Assembly (NCBI RefSeq): GCF_014109725.1
Contig: NZ_CP058554.1
Location: 3,224,001 to 3,288,000 of the forward strand
DNA length: 64,000 bases
Direction: 5' to 3'
Source: Comamonas piscis
GTDB lineage: Bacteria > Pseudomonadota > Gammaproteobacteria > Burkholderiales > Burkholderiaceae_C
Shown piece after piece: positions 60,912 to 64,000 of the stretch. Below the pieces are notes generated by a model that saw only the letters and a program-made list of their open reading frames with translations, made no database searches and was not told the origin of the DNA. A program made the position numbers and the translations under genes. The number at the start of each line of letters is the position of its first letter. Within the stretch, counting starts at the first letter, position 1.

Positions 60912-62261
60912 TTAGACCACGTCCTCATCGAACAGGGAGGCTTCGAAGCTTGAATTGACAAAGCCTTCGGTGGATTCCAACACCGTGGCAATCAACTGCG
61001 CGCTGGCTTGGGCGGCACCCCGGTGGGTTTGGGCAAATTGCAGCGCCGCGCGGCGCATCCGGCTGTGGCTGCTGGCATCGGTGGCAATGGCTACGGCTTG
61101 TTGCAGGCCCTCATCCAGGCTTTGAACGCGCAGCGCGCCGCCGGCATGTACGCTGCTATCGGCCGCCTGCGCAAAGTTGAAAGTGTGCGGGCCCATGACC
61201 ACCGGGCAGCCGCAAGCGGCGGCCTCGATCAAATTCTGCCCACCGAGCGGTGCAAAGCTGCCGCCCAGCAAGGCCACATCGGCCAGGCCGTAGTACAGCT
61301 GCATCTCGCCCATGCTGTCGCCCAACCACACATCAGCGGGCTGCGGCCCGTCTTGCCACTGGCTGCGGCGTGAAACCTGCAAACCGGCGCCCTGCAGCAG
61401 CTGCACAATCTCGTCAAAACGCTGCGGGTGGCGCGGCACCAGCAGCCATTGCACAGGCGCCGCTGCAGCTGGGTCGCTGCTGCGCAGCTGCGCCAACGCC
61501 TGCAGCCACAGGGCCTCTTCGCCTTCGCGGCTGCTGGCCAGCATGACAACAGGCTTGCCGGCTGCCTGGTGCCAAGCCTGGCCTTGGGCCAGCTGGGCCG
61601 CATCAGGCTCCACATCAAATTTAAGATTGCCCAGCACGGCGGTCACCTCGGCACCTGCGGCGCGCAGCCGCATGGCATCGTCCTGGGTCTGCGCAATCAC
61701 CGAGCGCAGGCTGCGGTAAGCCGGGCGTGCCAACCAGGCCAGGCGCTGGGCGCCGCGCAAGGATTTTTCGTTGAGCCGGGCATTGGCCAGCACCAGCGGC
61801 ACCCGCTCACGCGCGCAGCCAGCGGCCAGCCCAGGCCACAGCTCCGTCTCCATCAAGATGCCGACGGAGGGCCGGAAATGGCGCAAAAACGCCTTGACGC
61901 TGGCCGGGTCATCCCAAGGCTGCCACACCTGAATATCACCGGGCAGCAATAGCTTCTGGCCCTCCGCCCGGCCAGTGGCGGTGCCATTGGTCAGCAGCAG
62001 GCGTAAGGCGGGTATCTGCAGCCGTAGCTCGCGCAGCAAGATCGCGGCGGCACGCGTTTCTCCCAGCGATACCGCATGGATCCAGACCAGCGGCATATCG
62101 GCCACCGCCCGGTACGGCGGCAGATCTGCATACTGGCCAAAGCGCTGCTCCACCGCCTGCGCATAGCCGGGCTCCTGCACGGCGCGGCGGGCCAGCTTGC
62201 GCCGCACCAATGGGCGCGCGAGCCGCGCCACCCAGCCGTACAGCCTCAGGCTCCAAGCCAT
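60912..62261 (-). CDS. waaA: 3-deoxy-D-manno-octulosonic acid (KDO) transferase
   Basis: Adds KDO residues to lipid A, an essential step of LPS core synthesis, at the inner membrane. It has 449 residues with a short N-terminal membrane-associated helix. The glycosyltransferase family 30 motifs are IHAVSLGETRAAAILLREL (the catalytic Glu is in SLGE, ~residue 60), LLTNGTATGRA, MLASSREGEE, and the C-terminal GGSFAPLGGQNLIEAAACGC. ATG 62261 or GTG 62273 are possible starts. It follows the phosphomannomutase gene at 62277 on the same strand; the two probably share a transcript. Confidence 0.94.
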   Translation of the reverse strand: MAWSLRLYGWVARLARPLVRRKLARRAVQEPGYAQAVEQRFGQYADLPPYRAVADMPLVWIHAVSLGETRAAAILLRELRLQIPALRLLLTNGTATGRAEGQKLLLPGDIQVWQPWDDPASVKAFLRHFRPSVGILMETELWPGLAAGCARERVPLVLANARLNEKSLRGAQRLAWLARPAYRSLRSVIAQTQDDAMRLRAAGAEVTAVLGNLKFDVEPDAAQLAQGQAWHQAAGKPVVMLASSREGEEALWLQALAQLRSSDPAAAAPVQWLLVPRHPQRFDEIVQLLQGAGLQVSRRSQWQDGPQPADVWLGDSMGEMQLYYGLADVALLGGSFAPLGGQNLIEAAACGCPVVMGPHTFNFAQAADSSVHAGGALRVQSLDEGLQQAVAIATDASSHSRMRRAALQFAQTHRGAAQASAQLIATVLESTEGFVNSSFEASLFDEDVV

Positions 62262-62276
62262 GGGTTCGGCCACCGT

Positions 62277-63665
62277 TTAATGCGCTGCGCTGCCGATCAC
62301 GGCATCCGGCTTGACCTTCAAGAGCAGCGCCTTCATCTCGCTTTGGATGCGGTGCAAAGCTGCCTGGGTGTGGCCTTCAAAACGCAGCACCAGCACGGGC
62401 GTGGTGTTGCTGGCACGGATCAGGCCAAAACCATCGGGCCAGTCCACACGCAGGCCGTCAATGGTGTTGATCTGCGCCGGGGCGCTGAACACGCTGGGGG
62501 CCATCTCCTGCAGCTGGGCGCTCAGCTTGTGGGGCTCGCCCTCTTGGCATTCCACATTCAGCTCCGGCGTGCTGTAGCTGCTGGGCAGCGCATGCAGCAA
62601 GGCACAAGGGTTCTGGGCCTTGCTCAAAATCTCCAGCAAACGGCAGCCTGCGTAGGTGCCGTCATCAAAGCCGTACCAGCGCTCCTTGAAGAAGATATGG
62701 CCGCTCATCTCGCCACCCAGCGGTGCATTGGTCTCGCGCATGCGGGCCTTGATCAGCGAATGCCCGGTCTTGTACATCACCGGCTTGCCGCCTGCGGCCT
62801 CGATGGCTGGTGCCAGGCGCTGCGTACATTTGACGTCATAGACGATCTCGCCACCCGGTACGCGCGACAGCACATCTTGCGCAAACAGCATCATCTGGCG
62901 GTCGGGGTAGATGTTCTGGCCGTCCTTGGTGACAATGCCCAGGCGGTCGCCATCGCCGTCAAAGGCCAGGCCCAGCTCGGCATCGCCGGTCTTCAGCGCT
63001 TCAATCAGATCACGCAGGTTCTCGGGCTTGCTGGGGTCGGGGTGGTGGTTGGGAAAGTTGCCATCCACCTCGGAAAACAGCTCGGTCACCTCGCAGCCCA
63101 GCGCGCGGAAAATGCCCGGTGCCGTGGCGCCGGCAATGCCATTGCCACTGTCCACGACGATTTTCATCGGGCGGGCCAGCTTGATGTCCGAGACGATGCG
63201 CTCGACATAGGCGGCCGTCACATCCTCCTGGCGCAGCTTGCCGCCGCCCTGGAAGCGCCAGCATTCTTTCTCCATGATCTGGCGCAGTTTCTGGATCTCG
63301 TCGCCGTAAATGGCGCGGCCGGCCAGCACCATCTTGAAGCCGTTGTAGTCCTTGGGGTTGTGGCTGCCCGTCACCTGGATGCCGCTGTGGCACAGGGTGC
63401 TGGCCGCAAAATACAGCATCGGCGTGGTCACACGGCCCACATCGATCACCTCGATACCAGCCTCCACCAGGCCTTGCATCAGCGCGCGGCTCAGCGCATC
63501 GCCAGACAGGCGGCCATCGCGGCCGACCGCTACCACCAGTTCGCCAGCGGCAATCGCCTGCTGGCCAAAGGCCCGGCCCAGCTTCAGCGCCACGCTTTCA
63601 TTGAGGGTGCTCGGCACAACGCCGCGGATGTCATAGGCTTTGAAGATTGCAGAAGAAATCGGCAC
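62277..63665 (-). CDS. Phosphomannomutase/phosphoglucomutase
   Basis: Alpha-D-phosphohexomutase that interconverts hexose 1- and 6-phosphates, supplying nucleotide sugars for polysaccharides and LPS. It has 462 residues. The phosphoserine loop is in VTGSHNPKDYNGFKM (~residue 100), metal-binding aspartates in LAFDGDGDRLGIV (~240), the sugar-recognition loop in GGEMSGHIFFK (~320) and the phosphate site in RASNTTPVLVLRFEG. GTG 63665 follows AAGGTGA at 5 nt; a GTG at 63674 is also in frame. It resembles AlgC/ManB-type bifunctional enzymes. Confidence 0.93.
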   Translation of the reverse strand: MPISSAIFKAYDIRGVVPSTLNESVALKLGRAFGQQAIAAGELVVAVGRDGRLSGDALSRALMQGLVEAGIEVIDVGRVTTPMLYFAASTLCHSGIQVTGSHNPKDYNGFKMVLAGRAIYGDEIQKLRQIMEKECWRFQGGGKLRQEDVTAAYVERIVSDIKLARPMKIVVDSGNGIAGATAPGIFRALGCEVTELFSEVDGNFPNHHPDPSKPENLRDLIEALKTGDAELGLAFDGDGDRLGIVTKDGQNIYPDRQMMLFAQDVLSRVPGGEIVYDVKCTQRLAPAIEAAGGKPVMYKTGHSLIKARMRETNAPLGGEMSGHIFFKERWYGFDDGTYAGCRLLEILSKAQNPCALLHALPSSYSTPELNVECQEGEPHKLSAQLQEMAPSVFSAPAQINTIDGLRVDWPDGFGLIRASNTTPVLVLRFEGHTQAALHRIQSEMKALLLKVKPDAVIGSAAH

Positions 63666-63674
63666 AGAACTCAC

Positions 63675-63952
63675 CTTGTTGTTAGCGCAGAACAGGCATG
63701 AAAAACGGCCTCCATGAGAAGCCGCGCCTTGGCTGCGAGACAGCTATTGTAGGCACGCTCCCGTTCCAGCCCGCGCAGTTGTCCATATGGCGACCCGGGC
63801 GCCGCGCCGCCAAACGCACAATGGCGCCCAGCCAGCCACGGATTGACTGCGTTGTCGCCACCCTTTGCGCAGTGCGCATCAATACAGCGCAAGAATGTCA
63901 CCAATGGCAAGCGCGGCGCCCGCTAGCATGCTGTCTGCCCTTGCGAGAACCT
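63675..63952. other. Intergenic region at the right end
   Basis: About 280 nt with no convincing gene. It should hold the promoters of the mutase gene (minus) and of whatever lies to the right (plus), but no clear -35/-10 pair or strong repeat stands out. Confidence 0.5.
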
Positions 63953-64000
63953 ATGCGCCCCACCCCCTCCACCGCTGCTGCCTCTGTCTCTAGCCCCTCT
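63953..64000 (+). CDS. Possible start of a gene cut by the window edge
   Basis: An ATG at 63953 opens 16 codons to the right edge (MRPTPSTAAASVSSPS). The composition is Ser/Ala/Pro-rich and no ribosome binding site is clear, so this is only a candidate start. Confidence 0.2.
   Translation, partial: MRPTPSTAAASVSSPS

Overview
The window looks like an ordinary chromosomal segment of a high-GC betaproteobacterium of the Burkholderiales, most likely family Comamonadaceae (Comamonas or a close relative). I infer this from gene content: the cysI-DUF934-cysH-cysD-cysN order, BMP-family and TRAP uptake systems, pepA divergent from lptFG, a bifunctional MnmC, and uniformly GC-rich genes in which long antisense reading frames are common. 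I see no insertion sequence, prophage, CRISPR array, rRNA or tRNA.

Layout. 1-4.5 kb: the 5' part of a BMP-family solute-binding protein gene with a hairpin-rich leader, a yqjD-yqjE-yqjK-like membrane operon, an FAD oxidoreductase and ppa. 4.8-10.5 kb: an aldehyde dehydrogenase, a DUF2889 protein and a dctPQM TRAP operon. 10.5-13.6 kb: a LysR regulator, a CycA-type amino-acid permease and an unknown protein. 13.8-18.6 kb: valine catabolism genes (mmsA, isobutyryl-CoA dehydrogenase, mmsB) interspersed with an LprI-like protein and a TfoX-like protein. 18.6-22.1 kb: an M20 peptidase divergent from mnmC. 22.3-27.9 kb: sulfate assimilation (cysI, DUF934, cysH, cysD, cysN) followed by fdxA. 28-33.2 kb: a monooxygenase-fold protein, a PNPOx-fold stress protein, prpE, an SpmA/SpmB-like fusion and an HD hydrolase. 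33.2-43.8 kb: DNA and protein maintenance and envelope genes (sbcB, cls, clpS-clpA, dnaE, bamD). 44-51 kb: a DinG/YoaA helicase, a PP2C phosphatase and the methionine importer (metNI, with metQ separated). 51-57.5 kb: an unknown protein, holC, pepA, lptF, lptG and an HPP-CBS protein. 57.7-64 kb: psd, an RluA-type pseudouridine synthase, a CytX-like permease, waaA and a phosphomannomutase/phosphoglucomutase.

Working together: MmsA, the isobutyryl-CoA dehydrogenase and MmsB cover three steps from isobutyryl-CoA to propionyl-CoA, and PrpE also makes propionyl-CoA. The cys genes convert sulfate to sulfide, with FdxA a plausible electron carrier. MetNIQ imports methionine. PPase removes the pyrophosphate released by many of these reactions.

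I did not find a clear new multi-gene system. The most interesting signals are non-coding: a 123-bp element with 19-bp terminal inverted repeats whose two mismatches are both G-U compatible (43795-43917); terminator-like hairpins in the cycA and metN leaders; two related dyads at the lysR and cycA promoters; a multi-hairpin leader of the BMP gene; and several perfect dyads over promoter regions (yqjD, cysI, mnmC). All functional claims rest on reading the translated sequences by eye; no database search was run.
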